This document shows, piece after piece, positions 8,401-18,159 of a DNA stretch of 64,000 nt. The position numbers were made by a program, and so were the translations under genes. The notes under the pieces were generated by a model. That model did not search any database, had not been told where the DNA came from, and was given only the letters and a program-made list of their open reading frames with translations. Within the stretch, counting starts at the first letter, position 1. Each line of letters opens with the position of its first letter. The stretch spans positions 124,001 through 188,000 of the forward strand of contig VMTE01000044.1 in NCBI GenBank assembly GCA_013791775.1, written 5' to 3'. Source of the DNA: Hyphomonas sp. GTDB lineage: Bacteria > Pseudomonadota > Alphaproteobacteria > Caulobacterales > Hyphomonadaceae.

Positions 8401-10689
8401 TTACCGCTTCTTCTTCTTCGTGGAGCCCGGCGGCAGGGAGCGCTTGTCGAATTTTGGCTTGCCGCGCCGGGGCGGTCCACCGCCGCCGCCGCGATAGCCG
8501 CGCGGGCCACCTGATTCGCGCGTCAGCACCTTGCGGGCTTCGTGGCGGCCCTTGGGCGCGGGCAGGGGCTCGGACAGCATTTCCAGCAGCAACCCGCCCT
8601 GCAGCGGCGTCACTTCGCGCAGCCGCACACGGACGATCTGGCCGAGCGAGAACGTCTTGCCCGACCCGCGCGCATAGACCGCCATCGCCGCCGTGTCGTG
8701 CACCCAGTATTCATCTGAAAGCGACGAGATCGGCACGAACCCGTCCGCGCCGGAGCCCGCCAGCGCCACGAACAGGCCGGCCGGTGTCACGCCGGTGATC
8801 CGGCCTTCGAACTCGGCGCCGACCCGGTCTGCGAGGAAGATCGCAAGGTAGCGGTCCGTCGCATCGCGCTCGGCCGCCATCGAGCGGCGCTCGGTCGTCG
8901 AGATATGTTCGGCAATCTCCTCGAGCCGCGCCGCCGAGCGTTCCGACAGGCCGTCCGGCCCGAATCCGTGCGCGGTGATCAGCGCGCGGTGCACCACAAG
9001 GTCCGCATACCGGCGGATCGGCGAGGTGAAGTGCGAATAGCGCTCGAGGTTGAGACCGAAATGGCCGAGGTTCTCTTCCGAATAGATCGCCTGCGCCTGC
9101 GAGCGCAGCACCATCTGCTGGATCATGCCCTCATAGTCGCCGCCCCGGATTTCCGCGAGCAGCTTGTTGAACTTGTGCGTCTGCGGACGTTCCCCGATGA
9201 CCCATTTCATGTCGAGCGTCTGCAGGAATTCCGCGAACGCCGCGATCTTGGCGTCCGACGGCGTATCGTGCACGCGGTAGACCACGGGGCTTTTCTTCTG
9301 CTCCAACGTTTCGGCGGCGGCGACGTTTGCCTGGATCATAAACTCCTCGATCAGCCGGTGGGCCTCGAGGCGTTCCTTTGTTGTGATGCCGGTGATCTCG
9401 CCGCTGGCGTCGAACTGGATGCGCCGCTCCGGCAGATCGAGGTCAAGCGGGCTGCGCTTGTCGCGGGCCTTGGCGACGGCGGCGTAAGCGCCCCAGAGCG
9501 GCTTCAGCACGGTCTCGAGAATGTCGCCCGCCTTGCCGCCCGGCTTGCCGTCAATCGCGGCCTGCGCTTCCTCATAGGCGAGCTTCGCTGCTGAGCGCAT
9601 CGTGGCGCGCAGGAAGCGGTGGCTCTTCTTGTGCCCGTCCTTGCCGAAGATCAGCTCCACGGCGAGGCAGGGGCGCAGCTCGCCTTCCTTCAGCGAGCAG
9701 GCTTCTGCCGACAGCTCGAACGGCAACATCGGCACGACCCGATCCGGGAAGTAGGTGGAGTTACCGCGCTTCTCCGCTTCCTTGTCGAGCGCCGAGCCCT
9801 CGGTGACATAGGCGGAGACGTCGGCAATCGCGACGATGACCTTCCAGCCATCCTCCAGTTCTTCCGCATACACCGCATCGTCATGGTCGCGCGCGTCATG
9901 CGGGTCGATGGTGATCAGTGGCACGCGCGTCAGGTCGGTACGCTTGACGTCGGCCGGCTGTTTCGACTTCGCCTCTTCGATCACGGCGTCCGGGAACTCG
10001 ACCGGAATGTCATTGGCATGGATCGCGATCAGGCTGGCCGAGCGCGCATCCGTGATGTGGCCGATCACTTCGGTGATGACGCCCAGCGCCGGGCCATACT
10101 GGCGGCGGCCCTGGGGCTTCGGCTCGGCCACCACCAGGTCGCCGTCCCCGGCGCCCTTGCGGTCGGATTCCTGGATCAGCAACTCGCGCCGCTCCTTGCG
10201 GCTGGCCGGCGAGACGCGCCCGCCATGCGGGGTCTTGTTGTAGAGGCCGACGATCCGGTCGCTGACGCGCTTTTCCAGCAGCGTCACGACATAGGCGCGC
10301 CACTCGCCATCGTCGCGCCCGGCGATCTTGCACATCGCCCGGTCGCCCTTGGCCGGCGCGCGCGAGCGGCTCTTGCCGGACGGCCCGCCATAGATCAGCT
10401 CCGGCCCGAACAGGCCGTTGTCGCCGACGCACTGGCCGATCAGGTCACCCTCGCGGGTCAGGCGTGTGAACTCGACGAGGCCGGTTGGCGGCGGGCGATC
10501 GGTCTGCGCAAAGCTGCGCTTGCCGGTGCGCTCGAGCTTGCCTTCGCGCTCCAGCTCCTCGAGCACTTCGCGCAGGATCGCCCGCTCGCGCCCCTTCACC
10601 TTCAGCCCCTTGGCAATATCGGCCTTGGACGTGGCGGCGGGGTTTTCCTTCAGGAAATCAAGGACAGTCTGTCGGTTCGGAAAGCTCAT
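8401..10689 (-). CDS. rnr: Ribonuclease R (3'-5' exoribonuclease)
   Basis: The 762-residue enzyme degrades structured RNA processively. Domain order is an N-terminal winged-helix (MSFPNRQTVLDFLKENP onward), cold-shock OB folds, the RNB catalytic domain with DPHDARDHDDAVYAEE supplying the metal-binding aspartates, and a C-terminal S1 domain (GAEFEGRITGVTPAGLFV). A lysine/arginine/glycine-rich tail ends in KKKKR. The open frame extends to 11058 but the extra 123 residues run through palindromic repeat DNA, so I start at the ATG at 10689, where homology begins. It is followed by a NUDIX gene and preceded by topA on the same strand, with 370 nt between. Confidence 0.94.
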   Translation of the reverse strand: MSFPNRQTVLDFLKENPAATSKADIAKGLKVKGRERAILREVLEELEREGKLERTGKRSFAQTDRPPPTGLVEFTRLTREGDLIGQCVGDNGLFGPELIYGGPSGKSRSRAPAKGDRAMCKIAGRDDGEWRAYVVTLLEKRVSDRIVGLYNKTPHGGRVSPASRKERRELLIQESDRKGAGDGDLVVAEPKPQGRRQYGPALGVITEVIGHITDARSASLIAIHANDIPVEFPDAVIEEAKSKQPADVKRTDLTRVPLITIDPHDARDHDDAVYAEELEDGWKVIVAIADVSAYVTEGSALDKEAEKRGNSTYFPDRVVPMLPFELSAEACSLKEGELRPCLAVELIFGKDGHKKSHRFLRATMRSAAKLAYEEAQAAIDGKPGGKAGDILETVLKPLWGAYAAVAKARDKRSPLDLDLPERRIQFDASGEITGITTKERLEAHRLIEEFMIQANVAAAETLEQKKSPVVYRVHDTPSDAKIAAFAEFLQTLDMKWVIGERPQTHKFNKLLAEIRGGDYEGMIQQMVLRSQAQAIYSEENLGHFGLNLERYSHFTSPIRRYADLVVHRALITAHGFGPDGLSERSAARLEEIAEHISTTERRSMAAERDATDRYLAIFLADRVGAEFEGRITGVTPAGLFVALAGSGADGFVPISSLSDEYWVHDTAAMAVYARGSGKTFSLGQIVRVRLREVTPLQGGLLLEMLSEPLPAPKGRHEARKVLTRESGGPRGYRGGGGGPPRRGKPKFDKRSLPPGSTKKKKR

Positions 10690-10770
10690 GGAGGGGGATA
10701 TAGGCGAGTTCGCGCCGGATTGCGCGGGGAAATTGCGGGGGGCGTGGTCGGATAGGCTGCGTTTGGGGAG

Positions 10771-10945
10771 AGCCCATCTCCTGAGCCCTGAAAGTTCGCA
10801 CCAATAGTTTGTCGTCATCCCGGTTTCGCCGCAGGCGAAGACCGGGACCCAGCATAAAGGAAGTCTGGGTCCCGGGCATTTGCTTTGCAAATCCCGGGAT
10901 GACGCCACACGGATGTTTCGTGGTTGGAGAGCGCAGGAGATGGGC
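10771..10945. repeat. Outer inverted repeat flanking a palindromic element
   Basis: The 12-nt sequence GCCCATCTCCTG at 10772-10783 recurs inverted as CAGGAGATGGGC at 10934-10945. Between them lies the GTCATCCCGG palindrome. Just outside are two more small palindromes, 10951-10968 (7-bp stem) and 10967-11013 (TCGAGGGTG/CACCCTCGA). The whole looks like a mosaic of short repeats inserted within each other. Confidence 0.6.
10814..10903. repeat. 90-nt palindromic intergenic repeat (GTCATCCCGG...CCGGGATGAC)
   Basis: Ends are inverted GTCATCCCGG / CCGGGATGAC. An inner inverted pair GACCGGGACCCAG / CTGGGTCCCGGGC surrounds a short AT-richer loop. From memory, elements with these ends are frequent between genes in alphaproteobacteria; a genome-wide copy count would confirm a REP-like family. 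Confidence 0.7.
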
Positions 10946-11059
10946 CCTCTGATGCGCTCACGCGCATCGAGGGTGACGCAAACTGAGAGCTTTGTGTGCA
11001 GCGACACCCTCGACCGACGTGAACCGGTCTGAGGCCCCATCACCTGGTGCTCAGGCAAA

Positions 11060-13660
11060 TCATTCGTCTGCGGATTTCTTCTTCGCTGGCGCTTTCTTTG
11101 CAGCAGGTTTCTTCGCGGCCGGCTTCTTCGGAGTTGCCTTCTTCGGCGCCGCTTTCTTCTTTCCGCCGCTTGCGCCTGCCTTGGCGTTCACCAGTTCCAG
11201 CGCGGCTTCGAGTGTTACGGTTTCGGGCGCCATGTCTTTTGGCAGCGTGGCGTTGACCTTGCCCCATTTTACGTAGGGGCCGTACTTGCCGGCGAAGACT
11301 TCCACGGGGCCGCCGTCCGGATGGTCGCCGAGCGATTTCAGTGCGGCTACGCCGCCGCGTCCGCCGCCAGCTGCCGCCTTGGCGCGCTTCTCGGCGATCA
11401 GGTCCACGGCGCGGTTGATGCCTATGGAGAAAACTTCGGTAGGGTCTTTCAGGTTCGCATAGGTCTTGCCGTGCTGGACGTAGGGACCGAACCGGCCGAA
11501 ATTGGCGACGATCATCTCGCCATCTTCCGGGTGCGGACCAATCTCGCGCGGCAGGCTCAGCAGTTCCACGGCGCGTGACAGGGTCAGCGTATCCGGGCTG
11601 TCAGCCTTGGCGAGACTGGCGCGCTTCGGCTTCTCGCCGTTCGCCATCTCGACATACGGACCGAACCGGCCGGACTTCAGGAGGATCATCTCGCCCTTTT
11701 CGGGGTGGATGCCGATTTCGTTGCCGTCCGGATTGATCCCCGCGCCAGCGCCGCCCTCGGACGAGAACTGGCGGGTGTACTTGCATTCGGGGTGACGCGA
11801 GCAGCCGACGAAGGCGCCGAACTTGCCGAGCTTCATCGACAGCTCGCCTTCCTTGCACAGCGGGCAAAGGCGCGGGTTTTCGATCGGGTTGCCGTCGGCG
11901 TCCTGGCGCGGGAAGACGTGCGCGCCGAGCGTTTCATTCAGGGCGTCGAGCACGGCCGAGACGCGCAGATCCTTGGTGCCGTCGATGTCGGCGGCGAACT
12001 GTTTCCAGAACTCGTGCAGGAAGACTTTCCAGTCGAGCTTGCCGTCCGAGATGACGTCCAGCTTCTCTTCCAGCCCGGCGGTGAAATCATACTCTACATA
12101 GCGCGAGAAAAAGTTCTCGAGGAAGGCGGTCACCAGGCGGCCCTTGTCCTCCGGCACCAGCGCCTTGCCCTCGATGCGGACATAGCCGCGATCTTCCAGC
12201 GTCGACATGGTCGAGGCGTAAGTGGACGGACGCCCGATGCCGAGTTCCTCGAGGCGCTTGACCAGCGAAGCCTCGGTATAGCGCGGCGGCGGCGCCGTGA
12301 ACGACTGGTTGGCGTTAGCCTTCATCAGATCCGCATGCTGACCTTCTGCCATCTTCGGCAGCCGGCCTTCGGCGTCGTCATCATCTTCGCCGGCGTCGTG
12401 GCCTTCGGTGTAGAGCTTGATATAGCCGTCGAACACCAGGACCTGCCCGGTGGCGCGCAGGGCGGCGCGCTTGTCCTTCGAAGCGAGGTCGATGGTGGTG
12501 CGCTCGAACAGCGCGGTTTCCATCTGCGAGGCCACCGCGCGGCGCCAGACCAGGGTGTAGAGTTTCTTCAGGTCGCCTTCGCCGTGATACTCCTCCGGGC
12601 GCAGGTTGAAGTCGGTCGGGCGCACGGCCTCGTGGGCCTCCTGCGCGTTCTTCGCCTTGGAGGAATAGCGCCGCGTGTTTTCCGGCAGGTAGCGCGCGCC
12701 ATAGTTCGTCTGGATCATCGCGCGGGCGGCCACATAGGCTTCCTCGGCCATGTTGACGCCGTCGGTCCGCATATAGGTGATGCGACCTTCCTCGTAGAGT
12801 TTCTGCGCGGCCTGCATGGTACGCTTGGCGCCGAAGCCGAGCTTGCGGCTGGCTTCCTGCTGCAGCGTGGAGGTGATGAAGGGCGGCGGCGGATTGCGCT
12901 TCACGGGCTTGGCCTCGACGCTCGTGACCGAATAGCCACCCGCCTTGACGATCTCCAGCGCGCGGTCGGCGTCGCCCTTGTTGCCGAGGGTGAACTTCTT
13001 CAGCGTTTCGCCATCGAGGCTGTAGAGGCGCGCTTCAAAGGCGGTGCCATCCGGTGCGCGCAGCTCGCACTCGATGTTCCAGTATTCCTGCGGACGGAAC
13101 TGTTCGATCTCGTTCTCGCGGTCGCAGACGATCCGCAGCGCGACCGATTGCACGCGGCCGGCCGAGCGCGAGCCGGGCAGCTTGCGCCACAGCACAGGGG
13201 AGAGGTTGAAGCCGACGAGGTAGTCCAGCGCCCGGCGCGCGAGGTAGGCGTCCACCAGTTCGACATCGATCTGGCGCGGGTTTTCCATCGCGGTGGTCAC
13301 TGCGTTCCTGGTGATCGCGTTGAACACGACCCGCTCGACATGCATGTCTTTCTTCAGGGCCCGGCGCTTCTTCAGCGCTTCGACGAGGTGCCAGCTGATC
13401 GCTTCGCCTTCGCGGTCCGGGTCAGTCGCCAGGATCAGCGTGTCGGCGTCCTTCAGGGCGTTGGCGATGTCGGAAATGCGCTTGGCCGATTTCGAATCGG
13501 CCTCCCACACCATCTCGAAGTCATTGTCCGGATCGACCGAGCCATTCTTCGAGGGAAGGTCGCGGATATGCCCGTAGGAGGCGAGGACTTTATAGTCCTT
13601 CCCCAAGTACTTGTTGATCGTTTTGGCCTTGGCTGGCGACTCGACGACGACAAGTTTCAT
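11060..13660 (-). CDS. topA: DNA topoisomerase I
   Basis: The 866-residue type IA topoisomerase relaxes negative supercoils. The Toprim domain opens MKLVVVESPAKAKTINKYLG and includes LILATDPDREGEAISWHL; the active-site tyrosine lies in GRITYMRTDGVNMA. A C-terminal zinc-ribbon repeat region follows (CPLCKEGELSMKLGKFGAFVGC...CKY), with further GxFGPYV topo-C repeats. The last ~35 residues are a lysine/alanine/proline tail (repeats of KKPAAKKA type) of the kind that binds DNA nonspecifically in many alphaproteobacteria. The gene is on its own, followed by the repeat-rich gap before rnr and preceded by lptG. Confidence 0.95.
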   Translation of the reverse strand: MKLVVVESPAKAKTINKYLGKDYKVLASYGHIRDLPSKNGSVDPDNDFEMVWEADSKSAKRISDIANALKDADTLILATDPDREGEAISWHLVEALKKRRALKKDMHVERVVFNAITRNAVTTAMENPRQIDVELVDAYLARRALDYLVGFNLSPVLWRKLPGSRSAGRVQSVALRIVCDRENEIEQFRPQEYWNIECELRAPDGTAFEARLYSLDGETLKKFTLGNKGDADRALEIVKAGGYSVTSVEAKPVKRNPPPPFITSTLQQEASRKLGFGAKRTMQAAQKLYEEGRITYMRTDGVNMAEEAYVAARAMIQTNYGARYLPENTRRYSSKAKNAQEAHEAVRPTDFNLRPEEYHGEGDLKKLYTLVWRRAVASQMETALFERTTIDLASKDKRAALRATGQVLVFDGYIKLYTEGHDAGEDDDDAEGRLPKMAEGQHADLMKANANQSFTAPPPRYTEASLVKRLEELGIGRPSTYASTMSTLEDRGYVRIEGKALVPEDKGRLVTAFLENFFSRYVEYDFTAGLEEKLDVISDGKLDWKVFLHEFWKQFAADIDGTKDLRVSAVLDALNETLGAHVFPRQDADGNPIENPRLCPLCKEGELSMKLGKFGAFVGCSRHPECKYTRQFSSEGGAGAGINPDGNEIGIHPEKGEMILLKSGRFGPYVEMANGEKPKRASLAKADSPDTLTLSRAVELLSLPREIGPHPEDGEMIVANFGRFGPYVQHGKTYANLKDPTEVFSIGINRAVDLIAEKRAKAAAGGGRGGVAALKSLGDHPDGGPVEVFAGKYGPYVKWGKVNATLPKDMAPETVTLEAALELVNAKAGASGGKKKAAPKKATPKKPAAKKPAAKKAPAKKKSADE

Positions 13661-13728
13661 GCGGTTTCCTTCGCTAAGGGCGGCAGGAATGGTCCGGGCG
13701 GGGAGGCCATGTCAAGGCCGTCGCAGAG

Positions 13729-14844
13729 TCAGCCGTCTTCCCGGTAGGCGATGAAGGCGAGGCTCGCGAACAGCACGAACAGGGGGGGCGACCAGGCCGC
13801 AACCGGCGGCGGCGCCGCGCCCGTAGCCCCAAGGCTGGCTGAAAACTGGGTGAAGAAATAGAGGCCGACCGCCGCCAGGACACCGGTGGCCAAAAGCCGT
13901 GAGGTTCCCCCCAGCCGCTGCAGCCTGAGGCAGGCCAGCGACCCGATCAGCGACATGGCGATGTACAGGATGGGGGTCGCGGTCAGGGCATACCAGCGCA
14001 TGGTGTAGCGCGACGCATCCAGCCCGGCGGACCGTGTCTCGTGGATGAAACCGGGCAGGCTCCAGAAGCCGATCGTGTTCGGCGAGGCGAACTTGTCGAG
14101 CAGTGTCACGGCGTCCAGCGAGGTCGGGATGGCGAGGCTCTGCCGGCGCTCCGGCGGCTGGTTGGGCAGGTTCTCCACCAGATTCTCGATCTGCCAGAAG
14201 CCGTCATTCAGCGTGGCGCGCTCGGCATCGATCCGGCGCACGAAGGCGAAGTCGTTCGTCGGCCGGCGGCCCACATAGAGGCGCTGCTCCTCGATCATCT
14301 TGACGTCCAGCAGCGTGCGTCCGGCATCCTCAACCTTGCGGGCATGGATCACGAACTGGCTCGTATCGTCGCCCTGGCGCAGCCAGATGCCGGTATCCGC
14401 CACCGCCAGTGTTTCCTGCCCGATCTGCAGAAGGCGGGCGCGTTCGAACTCGAACGACTGCGTCAGGCGCGCCGCGAACGGGTTCAGAGCCAGCGCCGAG
14501 AAGAGGCCCAGTCCGCCCGCCAGCAGGATCACCGGCGTCAGGAAGCGCCAGGCCGACAGGCCGCTCGCCCGGATGATCGACAGCTCCGAGCGCCGGTTCA
14601 GCCGCATGAAGGCCAGCATGCAGGCCGCCAGCAGCGCGAAGGGCAGGGTCTGCTCGACCAGCAGGGGCAGCTTCATCAGGGACAGGCGCAGGGCGCTCAG
14701 CAGGCTGAGGCTCACATCCCCGCCCACGGTGCGCAGCTGTTCGACCACGTCGATCAGCAGGATGGCCAGCACGAGCAGGCCGAGCACCATAGCCAGACCG
14801 GCCAGGCATTCCTTCAGGATATAGATCTGGATGCGCGACAACAT
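13729..14844 (-). CDS. lptG: LPS export permease LptG
   Basis: The 371-residue protein is one of the two inner-membrane permeases that, with LptB and LptC, lift LPS from the membrane to the periplasmic bridge. It has the YjgP/YjgQ pattern: N-terminal transmembrane helices (MLSRIQIYILKECLAGLAMVLG), a coupling-helix region (RRSELSIIRASGLSAWRFLTP), a periplasmic jelly-roll and C-terminal transmembrane helices. I start at the ATG at 14844, which overlaps the lptF stop by one base (TGATG); the longer frame would run back into lptF. It is cotranscribed with lptF. Confidence 0.92.
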   Translation of the reverse strand: MLSRIQIYILKECLAGLAMVLGLLVLAILLIDVVEQLRTVGGDVSLSLLSALRLSLMKLPLLVEQTLPFALLAACMLAFMRLNRRSELSIIRASGLSAWRFLTPVILLAGGLGLFSALALNPFAARLTQSFEFERARLLQIGQETLAVADTGIWLRQGDDTSQFVIHARKVEDAGRTLLDVKMIEEQRLYVGRRPTNDFAFVRRIDAERATLNDGFWQIENLVENLPNQPPERRQSLAIPTSLDAVTLLDKFASPNTIGFWSLPGFIHETRSAGLDASRYTMRWYALTATPILYIAMSLIGSLACLRLQRLGGTSRLLATGVLAAVGLYFFTQFSASLGATGAAPPPVAAWSPPLFVLFASLAFIAYREDG

Positions 14845-15986
14845 CACGCTATCGCCTCCCGCCGGGAGTCTAGCAGGCTGTCGCCCGGTGTGGCGCGCCG
14901 TCCGATGTGGCGTCCACGCCGGAAATAGATCCAGGACAATGCCCCGATGACGCCGAGCGGCACGGCCCATTGCGCGATGTTCAACGCGGGATCATCGGCC
15001 GCCGCCGATTGCAGCGCGAGCTGGACGACCAGCACGAAGGCCGCCGCACCGGTCGCATAGCTGATCCTTCGGCCATAGCCCTGCCGGCTGAAGTCTCCGC
15101 CGAGGATGGCCACGATCGCTAGAAGTGCCATCACGATGTTCAGCAGCGGCGTGGTCAACCGCGCATGGGCTTCCGCGAGGAACGTGTCGGCTTCCTTGTT
15201 TTCGAAGTAATTCTTCCGGTCCACGAAGAACAATTCGTACAGGAACTTGTCCGAAGCCTTGAGGATCAGCTCGGCGTCTTCCTTCATGAATTCCGTGAGG
15301 TCGAACATATACTGGTCGAACTCGAGGATCGACAGTTGCTGGTTGGTGTCGAGCTGCTGGCTCAGCGCGTCACGCAGCAGCAGGGTCGGGCGGCCCTCGA
15401 CGCTGACCAGCGCTGCGCTGCGGGCGAGAATGTCGGTGGGGTAGTCCGGATCGGTCATGTCCGAGATCAGCACGCCGCGCAGTTCGCCGCCGACCTGTTC
15501 GCGTGCATAGAAGGTCAGGCGTTCGCCATTGGTGGTGAACTGGCCGGGCCGGATCAGCGCCGCCGCCAGATCGGCCCGGGCGACCGCCACGGCTTCGCGC
15601 ATGGTGCGCTGCGCCATCGGCTGGCCCCAGAGGTTCACGCCGAGGTGCAACACGGCGCAGAGCAATCCCAGCCGCAGGATGGGAGACGCCACCTGCCAGC
15701 GGGTCATGCCGGCGGCCTGCGCCACCACGATCTCGGAATCCTTGTGGATCCGGTTCAGCGCCCAGGCTGTGCCGACGAAAATGGCCATCGGGGTCAGCAG
15801 CGCCACGACCTGCGGCGAGCCGAGCATCACGATATAGAAATAGGTGAGCGCCGATTGCCGGTTCTCGAGGATCAGGTCCGTGCGCGACAAGCCCTGTGCC
15901 AGCAGCGCCATCATCACGAGACCGCCGACGATGATGACCACCGCCTGCAGGACCTGACGGAAAAGATGGGCCTGAATTTTTGTCAT
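14844..15986 (-). CDS. lptF: LPS export permease LptF
   Basis: The 380-residue partner permease of LptG has the same topology: MTKIQAHLFRQVLQAVVIIVG, the motif IHKDSEIVVAQAAGMTRWQVASPILR for contact with the LptB ATPase, a periplasmic beta domain, and three C-terminal helices. Gene order lptF-lptG on the minus strand, divergent from pepA, is common in alphaproteobacteria. Stop and next start share one base, giving tight coupling of the two subunits. The promoter should lie in the 123 nt before pepA, but no clear -35/-10 was identified. Confidence 0.92.
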   Translation of the reverse strand: MTKIQAHLFRQVLQAVVIIVGGLVMMALLAQGLSRTDLILENRQSALTYFYIVMLGSPQVVALLTPMAIFVGTAWALNRIHKDSEIVVAQAAGMTRWQVASPILRLGLLCAVLHLGVNLWGQPMAQRTMREAVAVARADLAAALIRPGQFTTNGERLTFYAREQVGGELRGVLISDMTDPDYPTDILARSAALVSVEGRPTLLLRDALSQQLDTNQQLSILEFDQYMFDLTEFMKEDAELILKASDKFLYELFFVDRKNYFENKEADTFLAEAHARLTTPLLNIVMALLAIVAILGGDFSRQGYGRRISYATGAAAFVLVVQLALQSAAADDPALNIAQWAVPLGVIGALSWIYFRRGRHIGRRATPGDSLLDSRREAIA

Positions 15987-16109
15987 TTCCGGATGGGTGC
16001 GACACTCTATCGAGTAAAAACAGGCAGTCAGGAGCTGTGAATTCCCTTGCTAACGAGTTGCGCTCGGCGCGTCGATGCTTAGTTTCCGGTTCAAACGGAG
16101 TTTCCACAC

Positions 16110-17573
16110 ATGAAAATAACATTCGCAGAAAGCGCACGGGCAGATATTGCCGCATTCATCGTCGATGAAGGCGGCGCCCTGCCCGAAGCAGCTGCCGCGC
16201 TCGACAAGGCCAGCGGCGGCTTGCTCACCGAAGCGCTGGAGGGTAGCCGGTTCGACGGCAAGACCGGTCAGCACGTCGTGGTCGTGCTTCCCAAGGGCAC
16301 CGATGCCCGCCGCGCCGTCCTCATCGGCGGCGGCAAGGCGAAGAAGCGCGACGGCCGCGTACTCGAGAACATGGGCGCAAGCCTCGTGAAAACCGTGGCC
16401 ACCAGCGGCTTCAAGACGGCCTCGATCCACGCAGGCGACACCGAATCAGCGGCCCGGTTCGCTGTCGGCGCCAAGCTCGCTGCCTATCGTTTTGATACCT
16501 ACTTCACCAAAATGAAGCCGGATCAGAAGCCGAGCCTCTCCGGACTGACGGTTGTGACGGCCGATGCGAAGGGCGCCAAGGCCGCCTTCGCTCCGCTCGA
16601 TGCGGCGACCGATGGCACCTATCTCGCCCGCGACCTGGTGAACCTGCCGCCGAACGTTCTCTATCCTGAGTCTTTCGCCGAGAAGGTGAAAGAACTCACC
16701 TCGCTCGGCGTCGAGGTTGAAATCCTCGGCGAGAAGCAGATGACCAAGCTCGGCATGGGCGCGCTTCTGGGGGTCGGCCAGGGCTCGGTGCGCGAAAGCC
16801 AGCTGGGCATCATGAAGTGGAACGGTGGTAAGGCGGGTGAGGATCCTGTCGTCATCGTCGGCAAGGGCGTCTGCTTCGACACCGGCGGCATCTCGCTGAA
16901 GCCCGGCCCGGGCATGGAAGAAATGCGCGGCGACATGGGCGGCGCGGCGGCCGTCACCGGCACGATGCGCGCGCTGGCGCAGGCGAAGGCCAAGGTCAAC
17001 GTCGTCGGCCTGATCGGCCTCGTCGAGAACATGCCGGACGGCAACGCCATCCGTCCGGGTGACATCCTCCGCTCGGCGTCTGGCCAGACCATCGAAGTCC
17101 AGAACACCGACGCCGAAGGCCGCCTCGTTCTCTGCGACGTGCTCTGGTACGCGCAGGAACACTTCAAACCCAAGGCGGTCGTGGACCTTGCGACGCTGAC
17201 CGGCGCCATCGTCATCTCGCTCGGCCACCACCATGCCGGCCTGTTCTCCAACAGCGACGATCTCGCCGAGGAGCTGACCAAGGCCGGCCTCGCGGAAGGC
17301 GAGCGCGTGTGGCGCCTGCCGATGGGCCCGGAATATGACGCGCTGATCAAGTCGAAGTTTGCCGACATGCGTAACATCGGCGGGCGCTCTGGCGGCTCGA
17401 TCACCGCCGCGCAATTCCTCAAACGCTTCATCAAGGAAGGCGTGCGCTGGGCCCATATCGACATCGCCGGCGTCGCCTGGGTCGAAGGCGAGAAAGCCCC
17501 GACCGATCCGAGCTGGGCCTCGGGCTATGGCCCGCGCCTGCTGACAAAGTGGATCATGGACAATTATGAGTGA
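16110..17573 (+). CDS. pepA: Cytosol aminopeptidase (leucyl aminopeptidase, M17)
   Basis: This 487-residue di-metal exopeptidase removes N-terminal residues from peptides. The M17 C-terminal catalytic domain is intact: VIVGKGVCFDTGGISLKPG gives the metal-binding lysine and aspartate, and NTDAEGRLVL gives the family signature with catalytic residues. The N-terminal macro-like regulatory domain spans about residues 1-150. A GGAG ribosome binding site lies 9 nt before the ATG. It is followed by holC, as in E. coli pepA-holC. Confidence 0.95.
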   Translation: MKITFAESARADIAAFIVDEGGALPEAAAALDKASGGLLTEALEGSRFDGKTGQHVVVVLPKGTDARRAVLIGGGKAKKRDGRVLENMGASLVKTVATSGFKTASIHAGDTESAARFAVGAKLAAYRFDTYFTKMKPDQKPSLSGLTVVTADAKGAKAAFAPLDAATDGTYLARDLVNLPPNVLYPESFAEKVKELTSLGVEVEILGEKQMTKLGMGALLGVGQGSVRESQLGIMKWNGGKAGEDPVVIVGKGVCFDTGGISLKPGPGMEEMRGDMGGAAAVTGTMRALAQAKAKVNVVGLIGLVENMPDGNAIRPGDILRSASGQTIEVQNTDAEGRLVLCDVLWYAQEHFKPKAVVDLATLTGAIVISLGHHHAGLFSNSDDLAEELTKAGLAEGERVWRLPMGPEYDALIKSKFADMRNIGGRSGGSITAAQFLKRFIKEGVRWAHIDIAGVAWVEGEKAPTDPSWASGYGPRLLTKWIMDNYE

Positions 17574-17583
17574 GGCCATTCAT

Positions 17584-17678
17584 CTTCCCCCGCTTGCGGG
17601 GGAAGTACCGCCGCAGGCGGGGATGGGAGCTCCCCCCTCCGCCTGCTGCGCAGCCACCTCCCCCGTAAACGGGGGAGG
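17584..17678. repeat. Composite palindromic repeat between pepA and holC
   Basis: A 10-bp perfect hairpin CTTCCCCCGC/GCGGGGGAAG (17584-17605) and a second 10-bp hairpin CCTCCCCCGT/ACGGGGGAGG (17657-17678) enclose a GC-rich spacer. The second ends 7 nt before the holC start, so its GGGGAGG half may also serve as ribosome binding site. Similar hairpins occur elsewhere in the window. Confidence 0.75.
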
Positions 17679-17685
17679 ATAAGGA

Positions 17686-18159
17686 GTGCCAGACACCCAG
17701 CGCCCCGAATGGTGGTTCTACCACCTCTCGCGCACGGCGCTGGAGGTGGCGGCGCCGCCGTTGATGCAGAAATGCCTGGAGGCGGGATGGCGGGTGCTCG
17801 CTGTCTCGCCGGACATGGAGCGGCTGGCGAAACTCGACGCGGCGCTGTGGACCTTCGACGACGCTTCCTTCCTCCCGCACGGCCAGGCCGAGGCGCCCGG
17901 CCTCGACGCGGCGCGCCAGCCGGTGCTGCTGTCGGCCAAGCTGAAGAACGCCAACAATGCCGACGCGCTGGTGCTCATGGACGGCACCGACGCGCCGGTC
18001 GAGGCGCCGTTCAAACGCTGCATGGTGATCTTCGAAGACGGCGACAAGGACACGCGCGCCCGGGCGCGGGAACAGTTCAAGGCCGCGAAGGATTCGGGGC
18101 TGGTGACACGCTATTTCCAGCAAACCTCCGCAGGCGGATGGAAAGAGGCGGGGGTGTGA
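17686..18159 (+). CDS. holC: DNA polymerase III subunit chi
   Basis: The 157-residue product matches the chi subunit, which links the clamp loader to SSB. It begins with GTG. The segment PEWWFYHLSRTALEVAAPPLMQKCLEAGWRVLAV matches the opening of alphaproteobacterial HolC, followed by WTFDDASFLPHG and PVLLS, all characteristic. Its position directly after pepA supports the call. The start is fixed by a GGAGG at 17673-17677, about 8 nt upstream. Its stop overlaps the following GTG as GTGA. Confidence 0.9.
   Translation: MPDTQRPEWWFYHLSRTALEVAAPPLMQKCLEAGWRVLAVSPDMERLAKLDAALWTFDDASFLPHGQAEAPGLDAARQPVLLSAKLKNANNADALVLMDGTDAPVEAPFKRCMVIFEDGDKDTRARAREQFKAAKDSGLVTRYFQQTSAGGWKEAGV

Larger units (their letters stand above)
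10690..11059. other. Intergenic region between topA and rnr, no gene
   Basis: This 370-nt gap holds no credible coding sequence. It contains nested palindromic repeats (listed separately) and no recognisable promoter; the first ~80 nt are ordinary GC-rich DNA. Confidence 0.7.

Noticed and set aside
11705..13747. 680-codon frame antisense to topA
   Set aside because: Shadow of topA with no recognisable domain.
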